From Clostridium brassicae (lineage in GTDB: Bacteria; Bacillota; Clostridia; Clostridiales; Clostridiaceae), in the NCBI RefSeq assembly GCF_026738875.1, contig NZ_JAPQFJ010000005.1, forward strand, positions 148,956-212,955: a stretch of DNA of 64,000 bases, given 5' to 3'. Numbering within the stretch: position 1 is the first letter of the stretch; every line of letters begins with the position of its first letter. The notes beneath the pieces were generated by a model, which saw only the letters and a program-made list of their open reading frames with translations, did not search any database and was not told where the DNA came from. Below, one piece after another: positions 1-9,335 of the stretch. A program made the translations under genes and the position numbers.

Positions 1-106
1 CACCAGTACCATATAATACATCCCATTTAATAATCCAAAGATTACAGGTTACATTGCCAGCATAAACCCAAGTTCCTTCTATAACTTTTTCTGCATTCTC
101 AAACAT
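1..106 (-). CDS. Unidentified protein, N-terminal 35 residues only
   Basis: This frame is open from an ATG at 106 to the window edge and begins MFENAEKVIEGTWVYAGN. An AAAGGG ribosome binding site sits about 9 bases upstream of the ATG. The visible peptide runs through TWVYAGNVTCNLWIIKWDVL and has no domain I recognise. The terminator at 364-407 and the gene at 457-951 lie upstream on the same strand, so it is probably transcribed on its own. Too little is visible to assign a function. Confidence 0.5.
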   Translation of the reverse strand, partial: MFENAEKVIEGTWVYAGNVTCNLWIIKWDVLYGTG

Positions 107-363
107 AATACTTATTCCCTTTCAGTTATAATAATTTAAGGCTTTATTTTAAAAGAGTGTAAGACTAGTTCAAACTTCCTTTAGTAACCCTAATGCTGTG
201 TTTTAAATTGTTGCGTTCATTTATTCACTAATTATATCTTTAATTAAGGCATTTAATTTCTATATTATACCATAACCCTTATTTGTTTTAAGCTAAATAT
301 CTTTTACCTTTATTTAATAAAAATCTTATTCTGGAACAATTATATTTTATCTTATTATAACTA

Positions 364-407
364 AAAACCGCTTACCACAGACATTTTTTCCCATGGCAAG
401 CGGTTTT
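364..407 (-). terminator. Terminator hairpin, displaced copy of the CRISPR trailer hairpin
   Basis: Two 13-base arms (364-376 and 395-407) pair with one G-U wobble on the minus strand, followed by a T-run. The sequence AAAACCGCTT...AAGCGGTTTT with CCATGG at the loop edge, and the AATTACC after it, match the hairpins at 12363, 15959 and 29912 that lie beyond arrays 2, 3 and 5. Here it lies beyond the gene at 457-951. The rest of 107-456 is AT-rich with no gene visible. Confidence 0.7.
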
Positions 408-456
408 AATTACCTATTTTTATTCTTTCGATTAGATTCCAAACTTATTAATTATT

Positions 457-951
457 TTATCTCACACATCCTACTTTTCCTTTTTTAAAGTCACTATAAG
501 CAGTATCTAACATAATGCTAATACTTTCATAGTTCGTCCATTTATCTTCCACTTCATATATGCTATATTCTATATCAAACTCACATAAAATTAAATCTGC
601 ATAATCTCTTAAATAGTATTCATAATAACTTCTTGTAAATTCAAGCCCTTCTTGATTAAAATCATCACTCCACAGCTTTCCATCACAATTTTTAAGTAAA
701 AATTCTACTCCTGTCATCTGATTGTTTCTTACTTTGTCCAAATCTTCCTTTGAATCTTTCTTATGAATACTTCCTTCTAAGTTATGTTTAATAATCCATG
801 CAATATACATTCCCATATGAGTTGCCGCATATACTACTCCAGCTTCAATATGATTGCTATTTTCCCTATCCTGTTCACAATCAAAACGCTTGCAATATCC
901 ATTATAAGCATCATCAAAATGCCAATTTGCATTATCAAATTTATTTTCCAT
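457..951 (-). CDS. DUF7832-like protein of unknown function (164 aa)
   Basis: The ATG at 951 follows AAGGAGTAATAAT, a good ribosome binding site. The protein opens with DNANWHF, then has AATHMGMYIAWI, a charged stretch, MTGVEFLLKNCDGKL and a tyrosine-rich C-terminal half (YYEYYLRDYADL). This order (W-H near the start, ATHxGMxxAW, MTGxEFL) matches the family I know as DUF7832, a small soluble protein of unknown function; the assignment is from memory of the pattern. It has no signal peptide or membrane segment. It lies between the end of array 1 and a terminator that elsewhere directly follows an array, so array transcripts may read into it. A CRISPR role is not shown. Confidence 0.6.
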   Translation of the reverse strand: MENKFDNANWHFDDAYNGYCKRFDCEQDRENSNHIEAGVVYAATHMGMYIAWIIKHNLEGSIHKKDSKEDLDKVRNNQMTGVEFLLKNCDGKLWSDDFNQEGLEFTRSYYEYYLRDYADLILCEFDIEYSIYEVEDKWTNYESISIMLDTAYSDFKKGKVGCVR

Positions 952-1051
952 ATTATTACTCCTTAATATATGTTTACATTCTATATAATTTTTAAATAAC
1001 TACTTTGTTGTCTTTTAACTGTTTCAATATTTATTGTGAATACAGTTTTAT

Positions 1052-2650
1052 ATTTAAATACATCTCATGTTAAGGTTCAACATGAATATAAAACTAGATT
1101 CAAATCTAAAACAAGAATTTAAATACATCCTATGTTAAGGTTCAACTAAACAGAATAATTTTCTATTTTACTTAAATGAGATATTTAAATACATCCTATG
1201 TTAAGGTTCAACCCCACTCGGCTCTTACACATGCCCACTCGCATGTAATTTAAATACATCCTATGTTAAGGTTCAACTTCAATGAAAATGGAATGTTATA
1301 TGAAATATTCCTATTTAAATACATCCTATGTTAAGGTTCAACTGCAGCTGAAGAATTAATTGTAGCTGCACTTAAATCATTTAAATACATCCTATGTTAA
1401 GGTTCAACGGAGACCTAAGAAAAGGCGTTTTAAAATTAAGTGAATTTAAATACATCCTATGTTAAGGTTCAACAGTACAATAAAAAAGACCAGACTCTCT
1501 GGTCTTAGATTTAAATACATCCTATGTTAAGGTTCAACGATGCTTTCTGGTATTTGCTCGTAGTCTGTTGGATATTTAAATACATCCTATGTTAAGGTTC
1601 AACAAACTTTGTGCTAAAATGCAGGGAAATGAGGACTAATTTAAATACATCCTATGTTAAGGTTCAACAACTTTACCTTTAAGACTTCCGAAACTGTTAC
1701 TAATATTTAAATACATCCTATGTTAAGGTTCAACTGAACCACTTGGAATGTTAACACTCTCTCAAGCGAATTTAAATACATCCTATGTTAAGGTTCAACG
1801 AAGTAGAAAACGCACATAAAAAAATATATGAACTCAATTTAAATACATCCTATGTTAAGGTTCAACGACTTAAAAGAAACATTGAATTGAAATTTAAATG
1901 GATTTAAATACATCCTATGTTAAGGTTCAACGCTATGGGACAGTTAACCAAGATGATAAAACAATAATTTAAATACATCCTATGTTAAGGTTCAACTACA
2001 TTTTATCGGAGGGTTAAAGAATATGAAAAAGGATTTAAATACATCCTATGTTAAGGTTCAACCACCCATTTTATTTAAAATTTCTTCCAATAATTTCATT
2101 TAAATACATCCTATGTTAAGGTTCAACCGAATCGACTTTGAGAAAGATACTCTAAAAACTTCAATTTAAATACATCCTATGTTAAGGTTCAACAAGAAAC
2201 TTAAAAATAGAATTATTAAATCTCACTTATTTAAATACATCCTATGTTAAGGTTCAACTGCTGTACCACATTTCATTCTTGTAGAACCAGTGATTTAAAT
2301 ACATCCTATGTTAAGGTTCAACTTTTTTATATCATCCATAGCACTCTCTTCTACAAAATTTAAATACATCCTATGTTAAGGTTCAACAATATCGGGGAAG
2401 TATTTCAAGGAAACACTTTTTTAAATTTAAATACATCCTATGTTAAGGTTCAACAAAATCAGTTTTCCATGGTCCATTAGTATAAGTCTTATTTAAATAC
2501 ATCCTATGTTAAGGTTCAACTAACACTTTATGGATATGTAGTCAATATTTTTCGATTTAAATACATCCTATGTTAAGGTTCAACCAATTGCTTATTTTCT
2601 GCTGCATAATCATAAAATCTATTTAAATACATCCTATGTTAAGGTTCAAC
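1052..2650 (-). CRISPR. CRISPR array 1: 25 repeats of 30 bp, 24 spacers
   Basis: A 30-bp repeat recurs every 64-68 bases; on the plus strand it runs ATTTAAATAC to GGTTCAAC. Twenty-four copies carry CATCCTATG in the middle and the leader-distal copy (1052-1081) carries CATCTCATG. The leader is at 2651-2833, directly downstream of cas2, so transcription runs on the minus strand and the crRNA-sense repeat begins GTTGAACC and ends ATTTAAAT. Spacers are 34-38 bases. The spacer at 1474-1508 contains a 9-bp hairpin. The repeat belongs to the clostridial I-B type. Confidence 0.98.
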
Positions 2651-2833
2651 CACTGTAAATAAGCCATTCTTTAAATTTATTATATACCTAAACACCTGTA
2701 TTTTCAATGGATTGCTTGTTTTTTTACCAGTTGTTTATGAATTTTTTGGAGGAAATTATTAAAGAGCTCGTGAGCTCTTTAATATCAACTGTTAACAGAA
2801 TTTTATGTGGAATTGTGACTGGGAAAATAATCT
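2651..2833 (-). promoter_or_regulatory. CRISPR leader 1
   Basis: The block beginning CACTGTAAATAAGCCATTC and ending GACTGGGAAAATAAT recurs next to all five arrays. It contains a perfect 24-bp palindrome at 2759-2782 (TTAAAGAGCTC, GT, GAGCTCTTTAA). The leader carries the array promoter and the site where new spacers enter. Because cas2 ends only 50 bases upstream, the palindrome could also terminate the cas operon. Confidence 0.9.
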
Positions 2834-2883
2834 ATTGCACATATCTCCATATTAATGTCCTAATTTACTTATATTTTTAATAT

Positions 2884-3174
2884 TTATAATATCAAGTCTT
2901 CTCCTGTAACATTTTGGTTGTTTCCTAACACTTCTTCACCATAAACATTATTATTCATTAACTTTATTATGCATATAAAATCCTCATTTTCATCTATTAC
3001 TTTTTTCAAATCTTTTCTTAAAAGAATAAGATTTGATGGGGTTATTTCTCCTCTAAAAACAGACTTCTGAAAATGAGATAAATATTTTTTACATACTTTA
3101 AATACCCTATTTACCCTCTTCTCATTGACATCATAAAAAAGGAAAGCATAATTATAATTAAAATTTTTTCTCAT
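2884..3174 (-). CDS. cas2: CRISPR-associated endoribonuclease-fold protein Cas2
   Basis: This 96-aa protein has the Cas2 opening: FLFYDVNEKR on the first strand, then VFKVCKKYLSHFQKSVFRGEI, with the Ser/Phe-rich turn and TPSNL that follow in I-B Cas2 proteins. Length is normal for the family. Cas2 dimers bridge two Cas1 dimers to form the complex that inserts new spacers. It starts one base after the cas1 stop and is the last gene of the I-B operon, 50 bases before leader 1. It is the only cas2 in the window, so any acquisition into all five arrays must depend on this copy. Confidence 0.95.
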   Translation of the reverse strand: MRKNFNYNYAFLFYDVNEKRVNRVFKVCKKYLSHFQKSVFRGEITPSNLILLRKDLKKVIDENEDFICIIKLMNNNVYGEEVLGNNQNVTGEDLIL

Positions 3175-4173
3175 TTACATTTTCTCCTTTAAATTAAAAG
3201 GTTTGAATTCCTTGTCTTCCAGTATAAATTTTATAAGTTTATAGCAATCCAATTTTATGGCAGTTCTATATGTTGTTTTTCTCCTAAGCTTTTCATGTAT
3301 AAATACACTTTCCAACCTTTCTTCAAAAGCAGTTATGAATATTTTTCTACCTTCTTCATTTAACAAGCAATAATTAACTTTCTTATCAAAATGTTTAGGT
3401 ACTTGTAGCTTTTTATGATTTACTAAATCAAATATGGTTTTAAAAACTACGACTGGCTTAAAAGCTTCACTTATATCTAAGCTTAAAGAAAATCTTCCTT
3501 CTGATGGTTCATGTAAAAAACTTATTCTTTGATCTAAATGAGTATTATATATAGCTGTTATTGTTTTTGCATATAATAATGTATTACCAAAAGAAATAAG
3601 TGCATTTATAGGATTATCAGGTGGTCTTTTCACTCTCTTATTCATAACAAAATCTTCTGGTAATATATTTTTAAATTCTCCATAAAATCTTTGCCATGTT
3701 TCTCCTTCCACCTGCATAACCTGTTTAATGTCATTACCTTTATCTAAATTAACTTTCATATCTGTCTTTATCCAATCAAGAGTCTTTTTTACTTCCTTCT
3801 TATCATGTTTATAATAATGATATAGAACCTCATATATATTCTCAGAAATAGCCCATACTATTGCTTTAGCTACTACTAATCTTTTGTTATTATAAGCCTC
3901 TACTTGCTTAACAACAATTTTTCCACTATTATAATATTCTCTTGGATAAAAAGTCCCACTATATCCTTGATAATAATTAAAAAAATGTATTATTATGTTG
4001 TTTTGTGCTAAAAAATCTAAAAGTTTACTATTTATACTTACCTCTGACATACAGTAAATTTCTCTTGTATTCTCTACTGGTATATACACATTCTTATTGT
4101 TTTTTCTAAAACATAAAGAATTGTCCTTTCTTGTTAATTCTCCCATAGACGTTATATATCTAGTGCTTCCCAT
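3175..4173 (-). CDS. cas1: CRISPR-associated integrase Cas1 (type I-B)
   Basis: This 332-aa protein matches Cas1 in length. The metal-binding residues are visible: Glu in VEGETW (about 156), His221 in FLHEP and Asp233 in SLDISEAF. The N-terminal beta domain contains the usual turn 'YCMSEVSINSKLL'. Cas1 is the nuclease-integrase that joins prespacers to the leader-proximal repeat. The start at 4173 follows TTAGGAGGAAGTT. It lies 9 bases after cas4 and abuts cas2, forming a cas4-cas1-cas2 adaptation set at the end of the operon. All catalytic residues look intact, so adaptation is probably functional. Confidence 0.97.
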   Translation of the reverse strand: MGSTRYITSMGELTRKDNSLCFRKNNKNVYIPVENTREIYCMSEVSINSKLLDFLAQNNIIIHFFNYYQGYSGTFYPREYYNSGKIVVKQVEAYNNKRLVVAKAIVWAISENIYEVLYHYYKHDKKEVKKTLDWIKTDMKVNLDKGNDIKQVMQVEGETWQRFYGEFKNILPEDFVMNKRVKRPPDNPINALISFGNTLLYAKTITAIYNTHLDQRISFLHEPSEGRFSLSLDISEAFKPVVVFKTIFDLVNHKKLQVPKHFDKKVNYCLLNEEGRKIFITAFEERLESVFIHEKLRRKTTYRTAIKLDCYKLIKFILEDKEFKPFNLKEKM

Positions 4174-4182
4174 AACTTCCTC

Positions 4183-4674
4183 CTAAATATAACAGTATTC
4201 AAAATATGCACATTTTTTACATTTAGATTCATTTATAACCTGTGGTGCATTTTCTTCTAAAAGCAAATTTTCTATATCTTTCTTTATTTTTTCTAATTCT
4301 TCTAAGTTTTTATCATTCAATTCAATAATAATAGTACTTTTACTTTTATTCTTTTCTACAAATTCTAACTTTCCTTTTCTCTCTATTCCCTTGTCTTTTA
4401 ATACTTTTAAGTATAGTAACACTTGCCATTTAGCAGCTTCTATATCTGAATCAGATTTTTTTACTTCTGTTAAATATTCTTTTGTAAGCTTGTCTATTTT
4501 TATATTGTCAATACTTATCTCAGTTTGTTTACTTTTCTCACTTTTAACTTCATGAATAGCTTTTCCTATCTTTACATCTTGGCTATTATCTTCAAGATTA
4601 ATTCTATTTCCATGAAGCCAGCACTGCCTTTTACAGTGAAAATAATAGTTTATCAATGTGCCATTTACTTTCAT
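4183..4674 (-). CDS. cas4: CRISPR-associated exonuclease Cas4
   Basis: A 163-aa RecB-type nuclease with an iron-sulfur cluster. One cysteine pair is near the N-terminus (YFHCKRQCWLHG) and CKKCAYFEYC is at the C-terminus, giving the four cluster ligands. The nuclease core shows GKAIHEVKSE, the EVKKS strand and the WQVLLYL helix. Cas4 trims prespacers and selects those next to a PAM before Cas1-Cas2 integration. The ATG follows AAGGAGGAATT. It sits between cas3 and cas1 as in most I-B loci, and its length is typical of the short clostridial Cas4. Confidence 0.95.
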   Translation of the reverse strand: MKVNGTLINYYFHCKRQCWLHGNRINLEDNSQDVKIGKAIHEVKSEKSKQTEISIDNIKIDKLTKEYLTEVKKSDSDIEAAKWQVLLYLKVLKDKGIERKGKLEFVEKNKSKSTIIIELNDKNLEELEKIKKDIENLLLEENAPQVINESKCKKCAYFEYCYI

Positions 4675-4683
4675 AATTCCTCC

Positions 4684-7296
4684 TTATATGAAATCTCCAA
4701 TACCTTTATTAAAATTTTCTCTGTTAAATTTGCCATTTTCAAAATATTTTTCTCCATCTTCAATATAATATAAATCACCTATTCTATCTTCATAGGAAAA
4801 GTCATTTTTATTAACCTTATATATAAAATAGTTTAATTTTGATTTTACTTCAGATAGCCTAACCTTCTGTTCTGCATAGTCTAAGCTACTACCTTTTAAT
4901 AAACTAATATAATCATTCCAAACCTTTTCTCCATCTAATATTTCACCATTCTCTAATTTTAACGTTCTATTTAAAAATGCACTGTACTCATAACGCTCGT
5001 CTATAAGCTTCATTCTTTCTTCAATCTGTTTGAAATTTAATTTATTTATACTATTTTTAATAAAATCATTAAAATTTTTATCAGTTAAATTACTAGCATG
5101 TTTGTTTAGTTCTTTAAGTACATAATCATAAAAATCCTGAAAATTTTTGTTTATAAGTATATCTCTTATATCTTTAGATTTTAAATTTATGTTTTTTTCT
5201 TTCCTAATATCATTTTTGTATATATTAGAAGCGGCATCTAAATCAAAAAAGTATACTTTACATTGTAGCTTCTTACAGGAACGATTAATTCTTCCTAAAA
5301 ATTGTTCCTCCGAATCTAACATAGATATATCTTTATATCCTATATCCATATCAATATCTACTCCAGCTTCTATGACCTGAGTAGCTACTAAAATAATGTT
5401 TTTATTATTTTTGATTTTGTTTATAATAATATTTCTTTCTATACTATTATCATCTCCTGTCATAAGCTCTATTTGCTTTTCTTTATCACCTTTTGATAGT
5501 TCACTTCTACATTCTATTAAATCCTTAAAAAATTTTGTTGCAGTATCCTTTTTTATAAATTCAATTAGTATGTTACCTTCTATTTTTTTTGAAGTTTTAA
5601 TAACATGCTTTAATAGCTGCTCTTTAACATTTCCCTCTACTTCTAATAATGAAAAATCTGGAACTACTCTATTTTTAAATATTGGATTTTTAAAATATTT
5701 CTCTCTATCTCCTATTAAAGTTACAGTTTCAATATCTCCATCTATAAGCTTATTTAGGTTTGGCAATGTAGCAGACATTATTATAAATTTTATATTTAAA
5801 AGTTCTGAATAATATTTTAAAAATGTTATTATCTCCTTCCAAATACTATTTCTATAACTTTGTATTTCATCTAAAACCACAACACTATTTGCCATTTGTG
5901 CTAAAGGAAATAGATTGTCCTTTGAAGTTCCAAAAAGATAATTGAATATACTTATATGAGTTGTTAAAACTATGGGATAATGTAAGAATTGCCTATCAAG
6001 AAGAGCTTCTTCATAATTTATAACATCACTGTCTTCATTTTCATCTGCATCTTTTTTTCTTCTTTCCTTTATAACTTTACCTTTTGTTTTTATTGGCACT
6101 ACTGAATTTATTACTGCTATATCCTTCATAACACTACTGCTTTCAAATATATTTTCCATAGTCTTTATGTTTTGTTCTACTAAAGTATTAAATGGGTATA
6201 CATAAAATATTTTATTTATATCCTTACATTTCTCTATTATCCTAAAACTTAAATTTAAACTTACATTGCTTTTTCCACTTCCTGTAGGTGCTTCTAAATA
6301 GAATATATTGTTATCTAGATTTTCTAAAAAACTATTTTCTGCATCAAGAAACATTTCATTTCTCAATATATTAATATTCTTTATATTACTAAAATCATTG
6401 GTCTTACAGTAACTTTCTTTTTCATATTGTCTTATACTTTTATAAACTTCTGTATTTTTAAATACATCATAAAATTTGTTTATATCATCTATTTCTCCTA
6501 ACTCTTTTATTTCTGATTGATTTTTAAAATGAGAAGTAGAATAATAATCACAAGCTAAAAGAAGTGAACTTAGAAATCTTTCATAAATATAAAAGCATAT
6601 AGAAATTTCTTTATTCTCTTCTTCCTTTCTCGCTAAACTCTTTTCGACAACATTAAATATTCTCATTAATAACTTATTTTCTTTATTAAATATTATTTGT
6701 TCTTTATATACTTCATTAAATATAGATAACTGATCCGTATATAGCCGTTTCCCTTCTCCATCATCATCTAGCAATTTTTCCTTAAATTCATCAAAACTAT
6801 CTAAAGCTCCATGATGTTTGGATATTATATACGCATTCAACAGCATAAATATGGTTAAATCTTCCCTATCTTCCTTTACATCATGCCCCTCTATCTCATT
6901 AAAGTAATGATTTAAATAAATCAAAGAAGATAACATAGAATGATTTGTGTTGTTAACGCTCAACCCTTTCGCATTTTTAAATTCATTATTGCCCATTTTT
7001 ACATATTGAAAGTTACAATTTATCTTGCCTAAATCATGCATATATATAGTATTCAATAACATTTCTCTATAAAAATTTTTCCCTTTTAAACTAAGTTCAT
7101 TTACCAATCCGTTTTCAAAATTTAAAAATACATTATCTAGTTTTTTACTCTCAATAATTTTATATAAATACTCTACTGCTAAATCAATGTGTTCTTTCAA
7201 TCTTTCTTTTCTTTCATTAAGAATATGAGCATATATTTTATTACTGTTTGCTATAAATTTATCTAAATCAACCTTTTCTATATTAAAAAAATACAT
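4684..7296 (-). CDS. cas3: Cas3 HD nuclease-helicase (type I-B)
   Basis: An 870-aa fusion. The N-terminal HD nuclease domain shows HDLGK at 87-91 and KHHGALDSF near 160. The superfamily 2 helicase follows: Walker A APTGSGKS near 336, DEIQ near 476, SATLP near 508 and the arginine-finger motif FLGRINRSC near 690. Cas3 is recruited by the DNA-bound Cascade and degrades the target. The start follows TTAGGAGGCAGTAA. It is separated from cas5 by 312 bases containing a structured non-coding element, unusual inside an operon whose other gaps are about 12 bases or less. Both catalytic halves look intact. Confidence 0.96.
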   Translation of the reverse strand: MYFFNIEKVDLDKFIANSNKIYAHILNERKERLKEHIDLAVEYLYKIIESKKLDNVFLNFENGLVNELSLKGKNFYREMLLNTIYMHDLGKINCNFQYVKMGNNEFKNAKGLSVNNTNHSMLSSLIYLNHYFNEIEGHDVKEDREDLTIFMLLNAYIISKHHGALDSFDEFKEKLLDDDGEGKRLYTDQLSIFNEVYKEQIIFNKENKLLMRIFNVVEKSLARKEEENKEISICFYIYERFLSSLLLACDYYSTSHFKNQSEIKELGEIDDINKFYDVFKNTEVYKSIRQYEKESYCKTNDFSNIKNINILRNEMFLDAENSFLENLDNNIFYLEAPTGSGKSNVSLNLSFRIIEKCKDINKIFYVYPFNTLVEQNIKTMENIFESSSVMKDIAVINSVVPIKTKGKVIKERRKKDADENEDSDVINYEEALLDRQFLHYPIVLTTHISIFNYLFGTSKDNLFPLAQMANSVVVLDEIQSYRNSIWKEIITFLKYYSELLNIKFIIMSATLPNLNKLIDGDIETVTLIGDREKYFKNPIFKNRVVPDFSLLEVEGNVKEQLLKHVIKTSKKIEGNILIEFIKKDTATKFFKDLIECRSELSKGDKEKQIELMTGDDNSIERNIIINKIKNNKNIILVATQVIEAGVDIDMDIGYKDISMLDSEEQFLGRINRSCKKLQCKVYFFDLDAASNIYKNDIRKEKNINLKSKDIRDILINKNFQDFYDYVLKELNKHASNLTDKNFNDFIKNSINKLNFKQIEERMKLIDERYEYSAFLNRTLKLENGEILDGEKVWNDYISLLKGSSLDYAEQKVRLSEVKSKLNYFIYKVNKNDFSYEDRIGDLYYIEDGEKYFENGKFNRENFNKGIGDFI

Positions 7297-7379
7297 TTAC
7301 TGCCTCCTAAAACAACATTTTAAACTCCAATCAAAGTTTTATTACAGTTAAAAATCGGAAATTCCTATCCAAAATCGTA

Positions 7380-7530
7380 TCGCCACTTATCTCAGCCATA
7401 TTATTTCTTAGAGTATTAGTGGCGATAGACATAATATAAACAGAATTCTTAGGAATTTTGTTTCTTAGAAGTCGTTATCCAGAGTCGTAACATTCTTTAC
7501 TCTCACTTAAAAGAAGTGAGAGTATTAGAA
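7380..7530 (-). other. Structured non-coding element (copy A), inside the cas operon
   Basis: The gap between cas5 and cas3 holds two strong hairpins. One has 11-bp arms at 7498-7508 and 7514-7524. The other is ATCGCCACT...AGTGGCGAT around 7388-7430. Between them, read on the minus strand, are GGATAACGACTTCTAAG and TTCCTAAGAATTCTGTT. The same two strings, in the same order after a hairpin of the same type, occur on the plus strand at 42886-43050. It does not match a riboswitch I know. It could be a small RNA, a processing signal or a non-autonomous mobile element. Confidence 0.6.
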
Positions 7531-7608
7531 TAACTAAACATCGAATAAAATCATTTATATGCCAATTAAACTATGTTTTATTTAATAAGAAAATTTTTTA
7601 TTCAACTA

Positions 7609-8373
7609 TTAAAAGAAAAATATTAAACCTTCATTACACTTATATAACAAAGCATCTTTTAAACATTTCAATTGTGAATTAGTATATATAAAAGTTTCTA
7701 AATTATATTTATTAGTTGTTTCTTCTAATGATATTGGCAGCATTTCCTGATATTTATATATAGGAACATATTCCCCGCTGCCAAATATATCATCTTTAAA
7801 TTCAACAAATTCAAAATAATCTTTTATAAACAAACTATCCATTTTATTTACATTATCTGCTTTTTCAACGTCCTCAATAATTTCAATGTCTGTAATATTG
7901 GCTAAATGATCATTTTTACCTAAATAAGGTATATACTCAAAACTCAAATTCATCAATCTATCTGACAATTCTTTTTCAACTTCTCCTTGAATAAGAATAT
8001 ATATATCCCATTTAGGTTCTTCTAACCATTGTTCTTTAACTATAAGGTTGCCCCCTTGTTCTTTTGAGGCATAACCAACTGAATTATTAAATACTTGAAC
8101 TTTCTTTGGAATGTATCCCTTATCATTTTGAGGAACTATTCCTATCTTAATATCTTTAAGTTTTTCATAAAACTCAGGATATGCTCCTTTTTTACCATTT
8201 CCTTTTCTATTAAACTCTTGCTCATTGTATCCCCCATATCCACTTACAGCTCCCAAGATTCCTAGTAAAGCTATTTTATGAATATTACCATAAGTGAAAT
8301 AGTAGTAAGTATTAACATCTGGTTTTTTAAAAAAAGCAGTCTTACCACTTAATGTAAATTTTAAAGCATTCAT
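7609..8373 (-). CDS. cas5: Cascade subunit Cas5 (type I-B)
   Basis: This 254-aa protein has the Cas5 RAMP opening: FTLSGKTAFFKKPDVNTYYY followed by the glycine-rich helix GILGAVSGYGGY, where the first ferredoxin fold packs against the crRNA 5' handle. Length is usual for Cas5b. Cas5 caps the 5' end of the crRNA and joins Cas8b to the Cas7 backbone. The ATG at 8373 follows GAGGTGTAAAA and lies 2 bases after the cas7 stop, so the two are translationally close. The downstream gap to cas3 is long and holds the structured element. Confidence 0.93.
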   Translation of the reverse strand: MNALKFTLSGKTAFFKKPDVNTYYYFTYGNIHKIALLGILGAVSGYGGYNEQEFNRKGNGKKGAYPEFYEKLKDIKIGIVPQNDKGYIPKKVQVFNNSVGYASKEQGGNLIVKEQWLEEPKWDIYILIQGEVEKELSDRLMNLSFEYIPYLGKNDHLANITDIEIIEDVEKADNVNKMDSLFIKDYFEFVEFKDDIFGSGEYVPIYKYQEMLPISLEETTNKYNLETFIYTNSQLKCLKDALLYKCNEGLIFFF

Positions 8374-8375
8374 TT

Positions 8376-9335
8376 TTACACCTCTTCTTTAGTAAAAATG
8401 TTCATTTTCTTAGCATTCTCTATATTACATTCAACGGTTGTAGTATATGGGTTATAGTATATCTCTATATTCTTAATTCTATCTTTTAATCTATTTAACA
8501 AATCATCACATTTTAATGTTATAACATTCTTTTCTTCGTCTTTTTCAAAATCTACATATTGAGATAAATCTGGCAAATATAAATCACTTTCTGTTTCTAC
8601 AAACAAAGCAAATTCATTTTCGCAACCAATTTTTGCATTAGTACTAAAAGAAGTGGCTGCTACCATAGATGCTTCCTTAAATTTTTTATAGTCTTCTTCT
8701 GTATATCCTTCTGTTACTTCAAGTTCCTTAAATTGATCATATGCTAATGGATTTATTACAAAAGGATAAAAATAGTGTGCTTCATTGCTAACTATTTTAG
8801 TACCTAGTGTAGATGATTTCGCCTCTTCCTTATCCTCATCTTTTTTATTCCCTTCTTTTTTTGATGCATCTCTAAAAGGTGAAAGTATTTGTTGTTCTTC
8901 TGCATTAGTTTCTTCGTATTTATTAAATCCTTGACCTATTTGAACTGCTCCTGTTATAGAAATATTATTTCCTTCCTCTGCAAAAGTAGCTCCAAAGTTT
9001 TTAACATCTATTGCACTAAATAAATTTGTTAAAACAACTTTACTGTCTTTATTTTTCTTTAAATCTTCCTCATTAAATATGTACTCATATCTTTCTTTTA
9101 AAGCTCTTGGTATTAACTCTACCTCTCCTTTTTTATTCTCTTGCAGCTTTACTGATTTTATATATAGAACCTTTTCTCCTTGCTGTTCCCACATTTTTTT
9201 CATAGGATATTTAAAAGCTTTATCACTTCCAAAAACATCCCCAGATGAAGTTGTCTTTGGATACCCAGTAAAGTCAGCATTCCAATTGCTCATTCTTGAA
9301 GCTATTCCTAAAATTCCATACACTCTTTTATTCAT
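8376..9335 (-). CDS. cas7: Cascade backbone subunit Cas7 (type I-B)
   Basis: A Cas7 of the Csh2/DevR type. It opens NKRVYGILGIASRMSNWNADF, then has TTSSGDVFGSDKAFKYP, the region that contacts crRNA and spans the thumb. Several copies polymerise along the spacer in Cascade. The frame is open to 9365, but I chose the ATG at 9335 because AGGGGG lies 9 bases before it; this gives 319 aa. That start overlaps the last bases of cas8b, typical of tightly coupled cas genes. A Lys/Glu-rich insertion around residues 155-175 (KKEGNKKDEDKEEAK) is probably a surface loop. Confidence 0.94.
   Translation of the reverse strand: MNKRVYGILGIASRMSNWNADFTGYPKTTSSGDVFGSDKAFKYPMKKMWEQQGEKVLYIKSVKLQENKKGEVELIPRALKERYEYIFNEEDLKKNKDSKVVLTNLFSAIDVKNFGATFAEEGNNISITGAVQIGQGFNKYEETNAEEQQILSPFRDASKKEGNKKDEDKEEAKSSTLGTKIVSNEAHYFYPFVINPLAYDQFKELEVTEGYTEEDYKKFKEASMVAATSFSTNAKIGCENEFALFVETESDLYLPDLSQYVDFEKDEEKNVITLKCDDLLNRLKDRIKNIEIYYNPYTTTVECNIENAKKMNIFTKEEV

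Noticed and set aside
784..995. Two short plus-strand frames opposite the gene at 457-951
   Set aside because: They mirror the real gene on the other strand, have no start signal and biased composition. The same applies to other opposite-strand frames, for example 5147-5812, 20037-20225, 46751-46981 and 47393-47704.
7380..7530. Known riboswitch such as c-di-GMP or T-box in the cas operon
   Set aside because: The conserved cores of those RNAs are absent; two related copies with a different signature fit a separate element.
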